From NCBI GenBank assembly GCA_035048815.1, contig JAUCBN010000026.1, positions 19,547,501-19,611,500 of the forward strand: 64,000 nucleotides of DNA. The letters are read 5' to 3'. The DNA comes from Abelmoschus esculentus (lineage: Eukaryota > Streptophyta > Magnoliopsida > Malvales > Malvaceae). The position numbers were made by a program, and so were the translations under genes. Positions 46,449 to 59,750 of this stretch are shown here, piece by piece (within the stretch, counting starts at the first letter, position 1; every line of letters begins with the position of its first letter). A model generated the notes under the pieces. It was given only the letters and a program-made list of their open reading frames with translations, searched no databases and had not been told where the DNA came from.

Positions 46449-49400
46449 ATGCATGTCGGGGGAATAACGTTGGATCTGAATTGGTTCATGCAATTCATTC
46501 TAACGCTCTTCATTTTCGCATTTGGAGCTCTCCACTTGCTCAAGAACACGGCGGCCAAATACTTCGAGGTAGACGCCAATTTCGATCGTCAACAAATAAT
46601 GCCTTCCATACCCACCGACACCGACCTATCCCCTTGCCAAGTCTGCTCCAATCCCGCATCAAAGAAGTGCTCTCGTTGCAAATCTGTTCGTTATTGGTAC
46701 GTATTCTTATTTCCTTTCTACAAGACTTTGTGTGATCTTCCTACTCGATTTCTTCTGGGGGCGGTTATTACTATTTTTCATCATTATTTGAACTGTTTCT
46801 TTAACTTGTCGGGATTATGGAAAAGTAAAAAGAAAATAAAGTTTATTTATTTATGTTATCATCGTTATTAATACTCGTAAGCGTCCTAGTGATTATTAAC
46901 TGCTTTTTTCAGAGTTTCTCTAGCTGTTATTTACCGGTAATGTTTTTTTGATTCTGCATCGAGTCTGCTTAAGCGCTTATGATTGAAATTTCGTGTTTTT
47001 TCTTTGTCTATTTTAGTTGCATGTTTTGGTTTTATGACTCCACTTTTTTTATTTCTTTGTAATTTTAGGATTATAGGTTAAAAAATGTGGTTTTGCTATC
47101 GATATTAGAACGGTTTGTAGGGGTTTTATATTAAAAAGTGTTAATGTAAAGAAATTTGGATTGATTTTTTTTTTTCTCTCTCTATAAACGTACTGTTGTG
47201 ATTAATCTAGGCTGAATCTGAACTTATTCGGCACTGGTTATGTCTATAAATTAGAAGCGCAGCAAGTTCCGTGTGAAATTTTGATCACTCCATCAGTCAA
47301 TTATGCAAACAAATTCCTTAGTTATTGCCATATTTGCATGAGTTAACAAAAACTCTCTTATGCCAATTGCTCTTGACTTTAAAAGCTTTGTGTTTTCTGT
47401 CTGATATTAGAAAACAAGGATTCTCAGTTAACATGCTAGTGGACGATGATTTATGAATATTAATTAAAGTTTGTGCACTGTTGGTTCATAAATTCTTTTA
47501 TCATGTAGATGGTTTAGTCTTATGTTTCCTTTCCTGTTCAGCTCCCCAGCTTGCCAACAGGCGCACTGGAAGGTCCATAAGACAACGTGCAAAGTAAATT
47601 CTACACCAACTGCTAGCACAAAACAATTTTCAGGAGTTGCTCTGGTTCCTGTCAGTGGAACCTCTAAGATTATCAAGAAACCAAGAAAGGTTAATCTTTT
47701 GACACGTTATAAAATCAATTTTTGTAAATTTGGAACTCATAATCAAAATTTCCAGGTTCTTTTCCCTTATGATGAATTTGTAAAGCTTTTCAACTGGGAG
47801 AAACCAGGTTTCCCTCCATGTGGACTCTTAAATTGTGGAAACAGGTTCATGTTTACCATGCTTATTAATTCTTTTAGTTGAACCTTTTTTACATATAATT
47901 AAACAAAATAAGTTTATGTTCCTTCCTCTATTTGATTTATCTTTTCCTGTTTATTTCCACAGTTGCTTTGCCAATGTGGTTCTGCAGTGCCTTGTATCTA
48001 CTCGGCCACTTGTTGCTTACTTGTTGGAGAAAGGCCATCGAAAAGAATGTAAATTGAGAAACTAAAGTTACTAGGCTCTCATCCTTAGCGTCTTGAACAC
48101 CATCAGACTTTATTTTTGTTATTTCTGTTTTCCAGGCAGACACAATGATTGGTGCTTTCTGTGCGAATTTCAAAATCATGTTGAACGGTCAATTCAAAGT
48201 TCACATCCATTTTCACCGATTAATATTCTTTCACGGCTGCCTAATATTGGAAGTAATCTTGGTTATGGAAGACAGGAGGATGCACATGAATTCATGAGGT
48301 CAGTTTCGTTTTATGTGATCACATTTTCTTTTTGACATCTACCTGAAATTAAATCAAGGAAGCACTAGAGTACTAGGCTTTTTTTCTCTCTTTTTTATCA
48401 TTCATTTTTCAGGTTTGCTATTGACACAATGCAATCAATTTGCCTTGATGAATTCGGCGGAGAGAAAGCTGTTGAGAGCAGCTCTCAAGAGACAACCCTT
48501 ATTCAGCATATATTTGGTGGTCATCTACAGTCTCAGGTGATGCATCTCATTGGCTTAGAATAATCTACTTCTCTTTTCTCTTTTCCAATTTAACTTGGGC
48601 TATTCAACATTGGTAAAGATACGGTGTCTATGGATTCTATTAGTGAAGAAATGTGCTGAAACATTGTGTGTTTTTCAGTTTTCTTCTTAAGTTAGTCCCC
48701 CCCAAATGGAATACCTATGCTTTAGTAAAATTAAGAGTATTTCTCCTTACTGAGTCAGCATTTTCTTGGAAGTCAAATCTCTGATCAATTTCAATTCACC
48801 AGGTTGTAATTTTTTTTAATAATTCACCTTACTTGGTGTTTAGAATGTTCATTTTTGTATTGTAATGTGTAATATTTATCATTGCGCTAAAACCTGTAGG
48901 TGATTTGTACAAACTGCAATAAGATTTCAAATCAGTATGAAAATATGATGGATTTAACTGTTGAAATTCATGGAGATGCTTCGTCATTGGAGGAATGCCT
49001 TGATCAGTTCACTGCTAAAGAGTGGCTTCATGGAGAAAATATGTATAAATGTGATGGGTATGATTGCTTCTCCGTCTGGTCTCTAGATGTTTATATAACT
49101 ATACAGTCAGAAACTCTAGCCATATTTTGTAGTTTGATGTCTAACTAGATGGTTATTCACATTTTGGTATATAGTGTTAACTATGATATTTTGTTTCTCC
49201 TTTTAGCTGCAATGACTATGTTAAGGCATGGAAGCGCCTTACCATACGATGGGCTCCTAACATTCTTACAATTGCCTTAAAAAGATTTCAGGTCTTACCC
49301 TTACCGGTATATTAGTTCATTGAAAATTTCCTTTAATGTATCTGAAATTTCTATAGAAATTCTTTGCAGAGTGGTCACTTTGGAAAACTCAACAAAAGAG

Positions 49401-50880
49401 TCAGCTTTCCTGAGACATTAGATCTTACCCCTTACATGAGTGAAGATGGAGATGATACCAATCTTTACAAACTTTATGCAGTTGTTGTCCATGTGGACAT
49501 GTTGAATGCATCTTTTTTTGGTCACTATATCTGTTATACCAAAGATTTTGCTGGAAACTGGTACATAATCGATGACTGTAAGGTATTCTCTTTCTCTGCC
49601 GTTATCATTTTCATTATATTGTGTGTTGTGGTAAAGGCCTCTATGTCATCCTCAAGCGTTGATCATCATTAGAAAATGAGGTAGACATAATTTTGTATGT
49701 CATGTCTATTGTACTTGAATTTCAGTTTTTTGGCTTAATCTGTTTGGCCTCTTTTTCCAGGTTTCGAGTGTTGAACTGGAAGATGTACTTTCTCAGGGAG
49801 CATATATGCTTTTATATAGCAGGTATCCTTTTCCTCCCTTACGGTCTCTCCAAATACCGGCAGTTAAAAGTTTCTCTCCCTCTCCTGTTTAAAGATTTTT
49901 TACTTTTTTTTTGTTCAAATTATAAAAAAAATACAAGTTTGCCATCAAGTAATCATAAATGTTTATAGTTCTGCCTCGTAAAAGTCCAAGGTTTGATGTG
50001 AATTAACCTGTTGAGAATTGTATATGGGACTGACCCCTTTGTTTTAATGAATATATTTTAGTATACTGAATGGTAAAAAGGAGCCCTAGATGGAACCAAG
50101 TAACAGATTCTAGCCGGTCCTTTGGCCCTTTTAAGTCTTGTATATTATTGACATGAGAGGCATCCTAATTTCCTATTCTTGTGCAGGGTTTCTCCACGCC
50201 CATCATGTCTTAGAACCTCTGGAATGAAAGCTGAATCAGATCATTGCTCGAAGGAACAAACTGAATTTATTCCTGGAAAAGAGTCTCTTAGCTCTCCTAG
50301 TGGTCGTGCATCCTTGTCAATGAACGGTAGTGTTCATTCTGATATTTCTAGACTCGAAGTTGGGTCATCTGCTGGAAATAATACAAATGGACATGAGAGC
50401 AGTGATGTGGCTAGGTCAACATCATCAATTGCAACGGAATTCTCCTCGAACGGAAATGGGTCATGTTTCCGTATTGATTCAGAAACTATTAGAATAAATG
50501 GTGAAGAGAGGGAAGCAGTTCATTCTATAGCTTTGAGAGAAAATGTGGAGAACAATACTATGGACTGGGCAATTAGTCAGCCATGTTCTGATATGGATAA
50601 GGTTCCCGGCTGTGGTAAAGATCCAATCCCAGATGCTGTCAGTGGGTCAGAAAATATGAGTAGGGTTGAATCGGACCAGCAATATCTATGGACTTCAAAA
50701 GAAATCAGAAGCTGCGAGCAAGCTTTGCAAGTATCAATCAATTGCGAAATGGAAGACACCGATTCTGTCTCTAGTTCCTGTGTCGCAGCAGGGGTTAGCA
50801 GCCTGCAACGTGAATTGTCTATAGAGGCTTCAGATGGAAATGGGGTAAGGGATGCTGAAATAGCAGATGGCAGTTTATAA
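46449..50880 (+). CDS. Ubiquitin-specific protease with MYND finger (UBP18/19-like)
   Basis: Cysteine deubiquitinase. Eleven exons: 46449-46696, 47542-47689, 47756-47844, 47963-48048, 48136-48298, 48413-48536, 48900-49057, 49207-49291, 49370-49582, 49761-49822 and 50187-50880, encoding 689 residues (AtUBP19 is about 670). It starts MHVGGITLDLNWFMQF with a membrane-spanning segment at residues 11-31. A MYND zinc finger follows (C63, C66, C74, C77, C83, C87, H95, C99). The USP domain has its Cys box GNSCFANVVLQCL (C163), a zinc-ribbon (CTNCNK...CDGC) and the His box GHYICY (H419) with DDCKV (D435/436). The last exon encodes a long Ser-rich, disordered tail. The anchor plus MYND architecture matches the UBP15-19 subgroup. 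All splice sites are canonical. Confidence 0.93.
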
Positions 50881-52938
50881 TAATTGTCTGGTTTCTCATT
50901 AAATCATTTTTTTACTTTATAATTCCATCATCCCATGATCAAATATACTCTGGGGTTTCATCATTTACAGAAATCTTGGATATTGTACCAATTGTTGGAT
51001 GGTTCATAACCATTTTAGGTTTATAAGGTTACTTTGCTAATAAATGTGATTCAGAAACCAGATCAAAACTTTCTGTAAACATACATGTTCCTTATGATGC
51101 ATGTCCCAAGTTCTGCAAACCCCATCAGAGTCACAGACAGTAGAAATATACTTACTATTTTTAATTAATACTCGTAGAATTTTTTGTTTGATTGGACAAG
51201 TTGTCTGAAGGAATCAAATCCAAAGTTGTCTATCAATATAGTTTAATGAAACAAAGTCAATGCATATTTATTCTTAGAGATTAGATATTGATATTTGTTT
51301 GTAGCAGAACCTCGCTGCCTAGTGCCTACTGCCTACAAGGAGATATTGTAATGTAATCACATTTTATAAAGTAAAGTCAATGTCATGGTTTTGAAGAGGA
51401 GTAAGAAATGGAGACGAGTCAGTCGTTTATAAATGGAATGTGGTAGTAGATTTGTACTACCATATTTTTTTAATGTTTAGAGGCCCAACGGGCGGAGAGA
51501 TTATTAGGTGAACTATGTTCATTACGTTATTTATGGGCTAAGCAATCAGAATCGTTGATCTTTAAATAATTATTTAATAATTATCCTCCCAGTCTATGTA
51601 GGAAAGAGGTGATGATTCACTTGAAAAAAATTAAGATCAACGACCCTGATTAATTGAGACTATAGATAACGTGGTGAACAGACTTCACCTGATATTTTTC
51701 CTAACGGGTGACTTTTTAATTTATTTCTTTATCAAAGATTTGAAGATTTGGGGTCATATTGATTCTTCCAGGGATTTAATCAACTTTAAAGCACTACGTG
51801 CGAAGCATTTAGACATGTCTTTTCAAATGGAAAATTAAATATTTTTTTCTACATTCAATAGTATAGCAAAAAACCACCTAATTAACGACCCAACCATATC
51901 GGCTTGCGAGAGCAGCAAGACTCGACTAACATGAAAACTTCCCTGATTGGTCCAACTTCAAATTCAGAGGATATCTTATCACCTGGACGAATCCAACGGA
52001 ACGAATTCAAAGTATCAGTCTCTAATCTCAATCATAACCTTGCAAAAATCGGTTTCCTAGCACATTTCAATATGCCCTCACTCACCGAACAAATATGAAA
52101 ACCTTGATTATAACGAAACGCCCTCTAATTCCGCAAAGCCATCCAGTGCGCCGAGCTTCAGGAGGCGATCATCGAACCTGTTGCAGGGCCAGGGCAGAAG
52201 AGCAGCCTTAACAAACCAATAAACTGTCTTGGTAACAGAGTTACTACAAAGGTAATTTGAAAACAATGAACAATGGCCCTTTAAATGTTGTTAGAGTGGA
52301 GCAAAGATTTGATTCGGAAATAAAGATTCAACTAAAAAACAAATTCAAATAAAATAAAACTTGTTTTTTAGTAATAAATAAATAAATTTCTAACTTTAGT
52401 ACGATAAATATATAATATCATTTAAATTAAAATCATAACATTTATAATTAAATTTAATACAAATTTAAACATTTAAATTCCATTAAACTTCATAAAATCT
52501 CTAATAAAACTTAGATTATAAATAAAATCAATCGATTAAATAAAACTCAATTTCAATCGTTCCAATACTTTACCCCTAAACGTTCTTGTTATGTTGCTTG
52601 TCTACTTTATCTCGTCATCGTCAACGTTGTCGATCAGTTTATTTGTTTCTCTTTCCAAATTTCAAACCCCTTAATTACTCCTTGAGACCAAAACAAAATC
52701 TGACATCATTATTCTCCGAGTGTAGGGACCACCACCAACCATGGAATGCGTAAAATATATCTTAGCCGTTGGATTAGAAATCTAATATTGTTCCCACTCC
52801 ATCTCTTACCCGGTCACTCGGTCATTCTTCAACCTTTATAACCCCCCGTTGCTCTACAACGATCACCGATTTCAATGACTTGTTGACCTCTCAAACCATC
52901 TTCCCTGCAAGCTTGGTTTCCGGTTTTATCCCCTGAAA
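50881..52938. other. Intergenic with a MITE; WRKY IId promoter side
   Basis: UBP 3' UTR, the second MITE (51493-51700) and AT-rich DNA. Near the WRKY start a W-box TTGACC occurs at about 52884. The ORF at 51904-52098 is unrecognised. Confidence 0.45.
51493..51700. mobile_element. hAT-like MITE, copy 2, with 8 bp target duplication
   Basis: A 208 bp relative of the element at 37155-37366, in the opposite orientation. The left end (CGGAGAGATTATTAGGTGAA) corresponds to the right end of copy 1. The right end (GTGGTGAACAGACTTCACCT...TTTTTC) corresponds to its left end. Flanks are CCAACGGG (51485-51492) and CTAACGGG (51701-51708), 7 of 8 identical. Its terminal repeats have diverged more than those of copy 1, so it is probably an older insertion. 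Confidence 0.75.
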
Positions 52939-54387
52939 ATGGAGGTGGATCTCATAAAGTTTACAAAGATCGATGATCAGTTGGCTATACAAGAGGCTGC
53001 ATCACAAGGCCTGAAGGGCATGGAGCACTTGATCCGTCTCCTTTCTCACAAGTCAAAAAACGTCGATTGTACGGACCTCGCCGATCTCACCGTCTCCAAC
53101 TTCAAAAAGGTCATCTCTCTTCTCAACAGAAACGGTCACGCCCGGTTCAGACGTGGGCCGATCCAGTCCCCTTCCCCACCCTCTGCTTCTCTATCTCAAA
53201 ATAGTCTATCTCTTACATCTGCTCCGATCTCGACACCGGCGATCGTAAATCCGTCGCTGGTCGGATCTTCGGTTGTTACTCCCGCTACTTTTGTTCAATC
53301 TCAGCCACAGAGTTTGACTCTCGACTTTACAAAACCTAATTTGTTTGACTCCAAAAATAAAAATACCGAGTTGGATTTTGCAAAAGAAAGCTTCAGTGTT
53401 TCGTCCAACTCTTCGTTTATGTCTTCTGCCATAACCGGGGACGGTAGCGTCTCCAACGGGAGGCTAGGACCATCCCTATTCTTGGCGCCAGCTGTTTCGG
53501 CGGGAAAACCGCCGCTATCTTCCGCACCGTTCAAAAAGAGGTGCCATGAACATGATCACACCGATAACGTTTCTGGCAAGTTTTCTGGCTCCGGCAACAG
53601 CAAGTGCCATTGTTCAAAACGACGGTACACAAAAACACTTTTTCTAGATTTATTTTATTTTATTCCCTGGGCTTAGTTAAACAAGTTCAGAATCGGATTC
53701 ATTTCAGAACGACCGAGTTTAGCTGCAATTAAATATCATCTAGATTGTGGCGAGTTAATGGTCAACGTTTGGGGGTTGTTGAACGGTTTGGGGCACAATA
53801 AATGATAGGGCACGCGTGATAATGACAAATCATAGCCTACAAAAGTTTTTGTCTCATGTGCTGCCTTTAAGTTTGACTTTTATTCTGTGTTGAATTATGC
53901 CAAAAAAAAGAGAGAGAGAATCCGGTCACTGTACGCACACGGTTCACGATAGCAGTCGTATCGGAATCCAAAGTCCACTTTATTTCTTATTTCAGGAAAA
54001 ATAGGTTGAAGCAAGTGATCCGGGTACCCGCAGTGAGTTCAAAGATGGCCGACATTCCATCAGACGATTATTCATGGAGGAAGTACGGTCAAAAGCCTAT
54101 CAAAGGGTCCCCTTACCCACGGTAATTACTAATTAGTCTTTGAATCTCCAAGCTGATCAAACGGTTGTTAATCTGTGATTGGTCACTTTTGCAGAGGATA
54201 TTACAAGTGCAGTAGCATTAGAGGGTGCCCCGCGAGGAAACACGTGGAGCGAGCTCCAGATGATCCATCGATGCTGATTGTAACTTACGAAGGGGAGCAC
54301 CGTCACTCCCAACCTGTGACGCAGGAGAATATGGTTCACTGGTCCTGTAGTCAACGTGACGATAAACAAGTCGTATTACTTTATTAG
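52939..54387 (+). CDS. WRKY transcription factor, group IId (WRKY11/17-like)
   Basis: Nuclear W-box-binding factor; the closest Arabidopsis types are negative regulators of basal defence. Exons 52939-53624, 53996-54121 and 54195-54387 give 334 residues. It starts MEVDLIKFTKIDDQLAIQEA. A calmodulin-binding C-motif follows (VSNFKKVISLLNRNGHARFR), then a conserved FMSSAITGDGSVSNG block. The plant zinc-cluster/NLS region ends KCHCSKRRKNRLKQ. WRKYGQK is at 256-262, and the zinc finger uses C276, C282, H306 and H308. The last intron lies after PR (R-type), as expected for groups IId, IIe, IIc and III. The last 20 residues (WSCSQRDDKQVVLLY) differ from the ending I remember for WRKY11/17. Confidence 0.93.
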
Positions 54388-57300
54388 ACAAAAAGAAGGT
54401 TCAAGGTCGAGTGTGTGTTCTAATCCTTTGGATGTAAATGGTCTTTTTTATTAATTTTGTTTCCAAATGACTCAATCCCCAGGCTTGTGTAGAAACTGTG
54501 ATTTTGTTTTGTGTTTCTGGATGCACTGACTTGAGTCTTGGAAGTTGTAACTGGAAGGCACGTCTCCACAGAAAAGAAAACGACTCGCTTGTAACAAATT
54601 TAAGAGAAAGCATCGATTCTTCTTTTGTTGCTTTGAAGAGAATTCTTTCTCCGAAGCAAATGATCTTAAAAAAGGGTGGTATAATTTTGAATGAAAGAGA
54701 CTGTGAAAGGATTCCCTTTCTCTCAGAATGTGTCCGCACTCACCCATTCATAGATTCCATCCCAATCCCTGGATCATGTAAGAGTGGCAAACTGGATTGA
54801 ACAGCAGATGATACAGACAGGGAGTTTACGTTAATTGCTGTCTGGGGTGGCTACTGCCTACTGCAACATGCTATTGAAGCCCCATTCTGTAACATTTTGG
54901 GAGACTAGTGAAAGTCCTTGGCTCCTTGCTCCCACAAAAACAAAGAGCCCTGCCCTGCCCTGCCTACAATCCCAATCCCATCCATATATTATAGTAGTAT
55001 CTTCAGTTTTACCAATGAGATTCGACATAAAATGATAGGTCTGGTTCTGGCTATCTCTATACCCCACCAACGCATCGGTTCCTCCAGTCCTCTATCAAGT
55101 AATCTTTGAATACTAGTCCCTCCAGGCTCCAGCCTCCTATGCTTAGAATTTCTCTCTGCCAAGTGCCAACCCATACATACCTCAAACTTTTAATTCCACA
55201 GACATCATCAATTATAGCATATACAAGAACAAAAAAAGTGTTAATTCAATGTAGAAATGAAGGAAAAGTTTTAAATTTATTGAATTAAAAACAAAATATC
55301 CAACTGGTACTCGGTTTCACATTATTTGTGGAATGAATCTTTTTATCTCACCCCATCTGGCTGCTGGCTGCTGCTAAACGTGAAGTTCTCAAGACAATCC
55401 ATCCATTCATTCCATTGCAGGCTGTAGCGATACCAATCAAGAAGGTTACGGACCATAACCATCGATGTTCAATGTTTTATTGATCATGATTGAGAATTTC
55501 ATTTTGTTATTTTAAAGTCTGACACCAACTTTTATTTCTAATGCACTTGTCTTTACTTTTAGATTGATCAAATTCTAACTTTGAGTTTATAGGCGTCTAT
55601 GTGTTCATAGTTTTTTATTTAGAGAGTTCATTTGATTTATAGTATGCGTTTTTGTCATATGTTTGACCTTATAGATATTTTATAGCGTTTAGGTTCAGAA
55701 CTCAAGATGTTAATTATTTTTGGAAGTTTTAAAAAAAAATATTAATAAAATAATATATTCACTAAAAAACTTTTCATAACAAATCATTTATTAAAAAATC
55801 AAAAAAAATAATATATAAAAAATAATATTAATAACTTTGCATCTATTATTATTTATACCCACAATGATCGACGATATTATCATTATCCATAATGGAAAAG
55901 ATCATTTGGATGTTATTTTTTTGGATATTATAAATTATGTGTTTTTTATATATTCAAATTATATTGGGTATAAATCCTTCCTTGCTTGTAATTAAATCTC
56001 AAATTAATTTTATCTTTAATTTTTTAATATTTAATTTATTTTATCTAGATAATTGATAACAACTCTTCAATTTTATTTTCAATCATAATCTTGTGAAAAA
56101 CATTAATGAAAGTTGAGTGAGAATAATTTTTTTATCCATAAATGTTTTATTTATACTTAACAAATTTTAATGTAGATAATATAACAAGCATTTCTTCTTA
56201 AGATTCATATTTTTACAATTTCATAGTTACTATAGGTTTTAATGTCATGTAAAGTATATTTAATATTTATATAGATTCAAAAGGTTTAAATGTTTGTTGT
56301 ATGTAAACAAACTTTAACCGTTAAATTTTTATAAAAATAACACTCTTAATCTACATAGTAGGTATATCAAACGGTTAAAAAGTATTAAAGCTCCGGGTAA
56401 AAATACATTGATAATATTATATTATTAAGATATTAATATTAAAAAAATATGAAATGTGTTGTAATTTAATGCAAGGAGATCCCTTCTCATTATAAATTAG
56501 TAATTATATAATCTGCAATCAAATCTCATGGGACATCAATGGATCAAGCTCATCTTTTATGCTAGATATTGTTGGTTCATGAGTGAATAGAAATGTATAT
56601 CTTTAAAAAGTATAAAATAATCTTAGATATTTGCATGATTTTTTTTATTAAAACTGATCATATTGAATGTGCAAATATATGTTTAAAGATAATTTATTTG
56701 ATAAGTATTTTAATGAAAAAAATATAAATAAATTATGTTCATTTTAAAAGACATGAGTTTAAATCGATTTTATCTACAAGATGTATATCCATTATTAAAA
56801 AGTTAAAAATATTTATGAATAATATTATCTTTAAATCACCTTTAGAATATTTATTATAAAATTACGACATTGATAAGTGATATCATAATAAATTTACATT
56901 TAAATAATATAATATTTAATAATTAATTTAAAAGAATAAAACAAAAACAATTATATATTTTATTGAAAAAATATATTTAAACTATAATTTTCTAAATTAG
57001 ACCTATTTTATTTTAAATAATATTTACTTTTTATATCAGTTAACCATTCGACCGTTACTATTGATGGCGTGACTCAATAATCGAGTATCACATGAAAGTG
57101 TTTGTGTGATTTTTTAGACACGAAACAGTTTTTAATTAGTTAAAAAATCTTAATAAAAGAAGAATAAAGTTTGAAATATATTTTTTATTAACAAAGAATT
57201 GAAATTGCTATAAAAACGATATAATTTAGGAGTGAATTTAGGGTATGCAAGATAAAAAAACAAAAAATTGTAATATATTATAAAAAATTAAAATCGTATG

Positions 57301-57799
57301 TTTTTTTATTGTATCTAATTTGTTGTCTTCACTTTAAATTAGAGAATTTAAGGTTTAGAGTTTAAGGTTAAGAGTTATAGTTAGAATTTAAAGAATTAGA
57401 TTAATGTGTAGGATTAGGATTTAAAATTTTAAAATTAAAGTTAAAATTTATTTTTTAAAAAAAAAATTAATAGAAAACATGGAAAGAAATAACAGAAAAT
57501 TTATACTCATAATTTAGTTACCAACTTGCCTGTTAAGCGAAATTTTCAAGGTTCTCTCTGAAAACCTGTTGGGTGTGGCTTCCGTTTTTTTCTTCTTCGT
57601 GTTAACGTGTCTTTTAAAGTCGTCATAAGATGACCTGGATACTGGATAGGAATAAGATTTAGCCTTATCAGTCTTGTTGGTCTTGGGTGGTCTTTCTTGC
57701 TTTCAACTGCCTCCTATCCTATACTTGTATAAATCCTTAACCTGCGCACCCTGTCCCTCCTTGTTTTTCATCTCTCCTTTCTCTAAACCCCCGATCCAC
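54388..57799. other. Long intergenic spacer
   Basis: To about 55450 the composition is mixed, with ORFs on both strands that have no domain likeness. From 55500 to 57500 the DNA is extremely AT-rich with no coding signal, perhaps old repeats. The last 250 bp hold the OXS3-like promoter, including a TATA-like CTTGTATAAATCC near 57725. Confidence 0.5.
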
Positions 57800-58521
57800 A
57801 TGGAAGTGCTGGTGGGTCCTACCTTCACCATCGAAGTTGCTGCTTCCCCGGTCCCGTTGTACGCTCCCAAGGAGAAGATCTCCTCTTCTCGCATGTTCAT
57901 CAAGGAGGATGAGATTGGTGGTGGCTCGGATCCTAGGTCTCCGGCTGACAGCTCCTCTTCGATCGGATCTCCTGGAGACAGCGACGTGGAAGAAGAAGAC
58001 GGTGTCGTTTCATCTGCGGGAATTGGAGGCTTGGCTACTTTGGAGGACTCTCTTCCCATCAAGTTGGTATCTCTTGAATCTGATCTTTTAAGCTTGGGAT
58101 TTGAACTACCAAAGATCTCTTCCCTGCACAGGATTGAAATCTCAAGCACCTTTTGTTTTACAGGAGAGGATTGTCGAATCACTATGCGGGAAAATCGAAG
58201 TCATTTGCAAATCTTTCAGACGTTAGTTCAGTGAAAGAGGTTCCCAAAGTGGAGAGACCCTTCAACAAGAGGAGAAGATTGTTGCTAGCAACTAAGTGGT
58301 CAAGGTCCAAGAAATCATCTTTGTATTCATGGCAGAACCCAAATTCCATGCCCCTTCTTGCTTTGGTTGAAGACACAGAAGAAGCCCCACCGTCATCCGA
58401 TGATAAAACATTATCAGTAGAACCAAAGTTGCATCAAAGCCATCTGAGAACTAGTTTCAAGTCCCAAAGTTGTTTTTCTCTCACAGATCTGAACCTAGAA
58501 TCAGAAGAAGAACATCACTAA
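57800..58521 (+). CDS. OXIDATIVE STRESS 3-like protein
   Basis: Small nuclear plant protein; OXS3 relatives support heavy-metal and oxidative stress tolerance, possibly through chromatin. Two exons, 57800-58062 and 58164-58521, give 206 residues. The acidic Ser motif SSSSIGSPGDSDVEEEDG (about residues 52-70) and the conserved block RGLSNHYAGKSKSFANLSDV just after the intron identify the family. A basic FNKRRRLLL follows and probably serves nuclear import. The donor is placed at AA|GTTGGT because the nearby TTG|GTATCT would put the conserved second exon out of frame. The antisense ORF 57703-58182 is a shadow. Confidence 0.87.
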
Positions 58522-59000
58522 CCTAACCCTCTCTTTCCTTTTTATCATCCAACTGCTTTAGGATTTCGCTTGCCTCAAATTATTTTTACCGGCTACAAGT
58601 ATCTATGTAAAAAACATTAAAAGCTTTTTAATATAAATAAAAAACTTTCTCAGCTGATTCGATTTGATTCATCTTTTTTTGTTGATATTCCTAGATATAG
58701 TAATAGATGTACTTCCCGTGATTGTTGTGTTATAGTGGGAGTGGATGGCGTTGATGTTTTCAGTGTCGTTCCAATAAAGGAGAGGATACCTAAAGTGTTA
58801 CAGTCAGGTCAGACCATGTGTTTCGTTTTTTTGAGAAGTAGAAGATTTTGTGTGATGACTAGTGTTACTGCGTTGGGGAGGAACTATGCGGTAGCAATGA
58901 TGAGAGATTAGGTGGAAAGTTTATTGTTTTTGAAACTACTAATGTTATCCATGGAAACATAAAGTGGAGTGGAGATGTAAATTGTAAATTGTAATGTACA

Positions 59001-59019
59001 TAGGATAGGATAGGATAGG
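59001..59019. repeat. Pentamer array (TAGGA)n
   Basis: About four tandem TAGGA units. A simple microsatellite. Confidence 0.85.
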
Positions 59020-59412
59020 GTGCGCCACTAGTGGTTGCGATATTTTGCATAATGTATGCAAATCATATCTTATGGCCAATCCCAACATCAGAAAATAAAT
59101 TGATAGGGATAGGAGAGGACTAGTAGGTGTTTTTTGTGGCATTCTACTGTCCTGAGGCTGAGGCTGAGGATACCCATCAACTTTATAATTTCTGGTTTGG
59201 TCTCATGGAAACATGGATGGGATTTGTATGTGTTGTTGGAATACAAGGCCCCATCAGGCATCCGATCAGAACTGTAGTGTTTTGTAATTATACCCTTCAA
59301 AAGCATGATTCCCTTGCCGCATGCCTCGTTTTGTATTTTTTGATGGATCCATTTCTATTCTACTTGACAAATCTTCATGTTCCATTCCATTAGTTAGAGT
59401 ATCACTTTCTAT

Positions 59413-59447
59413 GCTAATTGCTAATTGCTAATTGCTAATTGCTAATT
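59413..59447. repeat. Heptamer array (GCTAATT)5
   Basis: Five tandem GCTAATT units followed by GCTAAG. One base differs from the GCTGATT unit at 36548-36586, 23 kb away. Confidence 0.92.
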
Positions 59448-59750
59448 GCTAAGCCTAAGACAAGGACGAGTTTTATTATGGAGCCATGGAAGTTCAATAA
59501 ATCTTGAAAGAATAATCGCAAAATCCTGTTGAAACATTGCCAATAATTTATGGTAGGTTTAAATTGGTTTGGGACCGGTGTTTAGAAACTACTGGGGGTC
59601 ATAACTCAGTAGTAGTAAATTTTGAATTTGGATAAGTCAGTGTTGTTTCTATACAGTTTTAAGCCCAAAACGAACATCACCAAAAGCCCTAAAACTTACC
59701 CTAACTAAAATTTTAGTAAAACTACAATTCGGGGAAGAGAAAAAGGAAAG

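Larger units (their letters stand above)
58522..59750. other. Intergenic with short tandem repeats
   Basis: OXS3-like 3' UTR, spacer and bL28m promoter. It contains a TAGGA pentamer array (about 59001-59019) and a heptamer array (59413-59447). The ORFs here are not protein-like. Confidence 0.5.

Noticed and set aside
57703..58182. 159-codon minus ORF over the OXS3-like gene
   Set aside because: Mirror of the real first exon; the plus strand has the family motifs and correct splicing.
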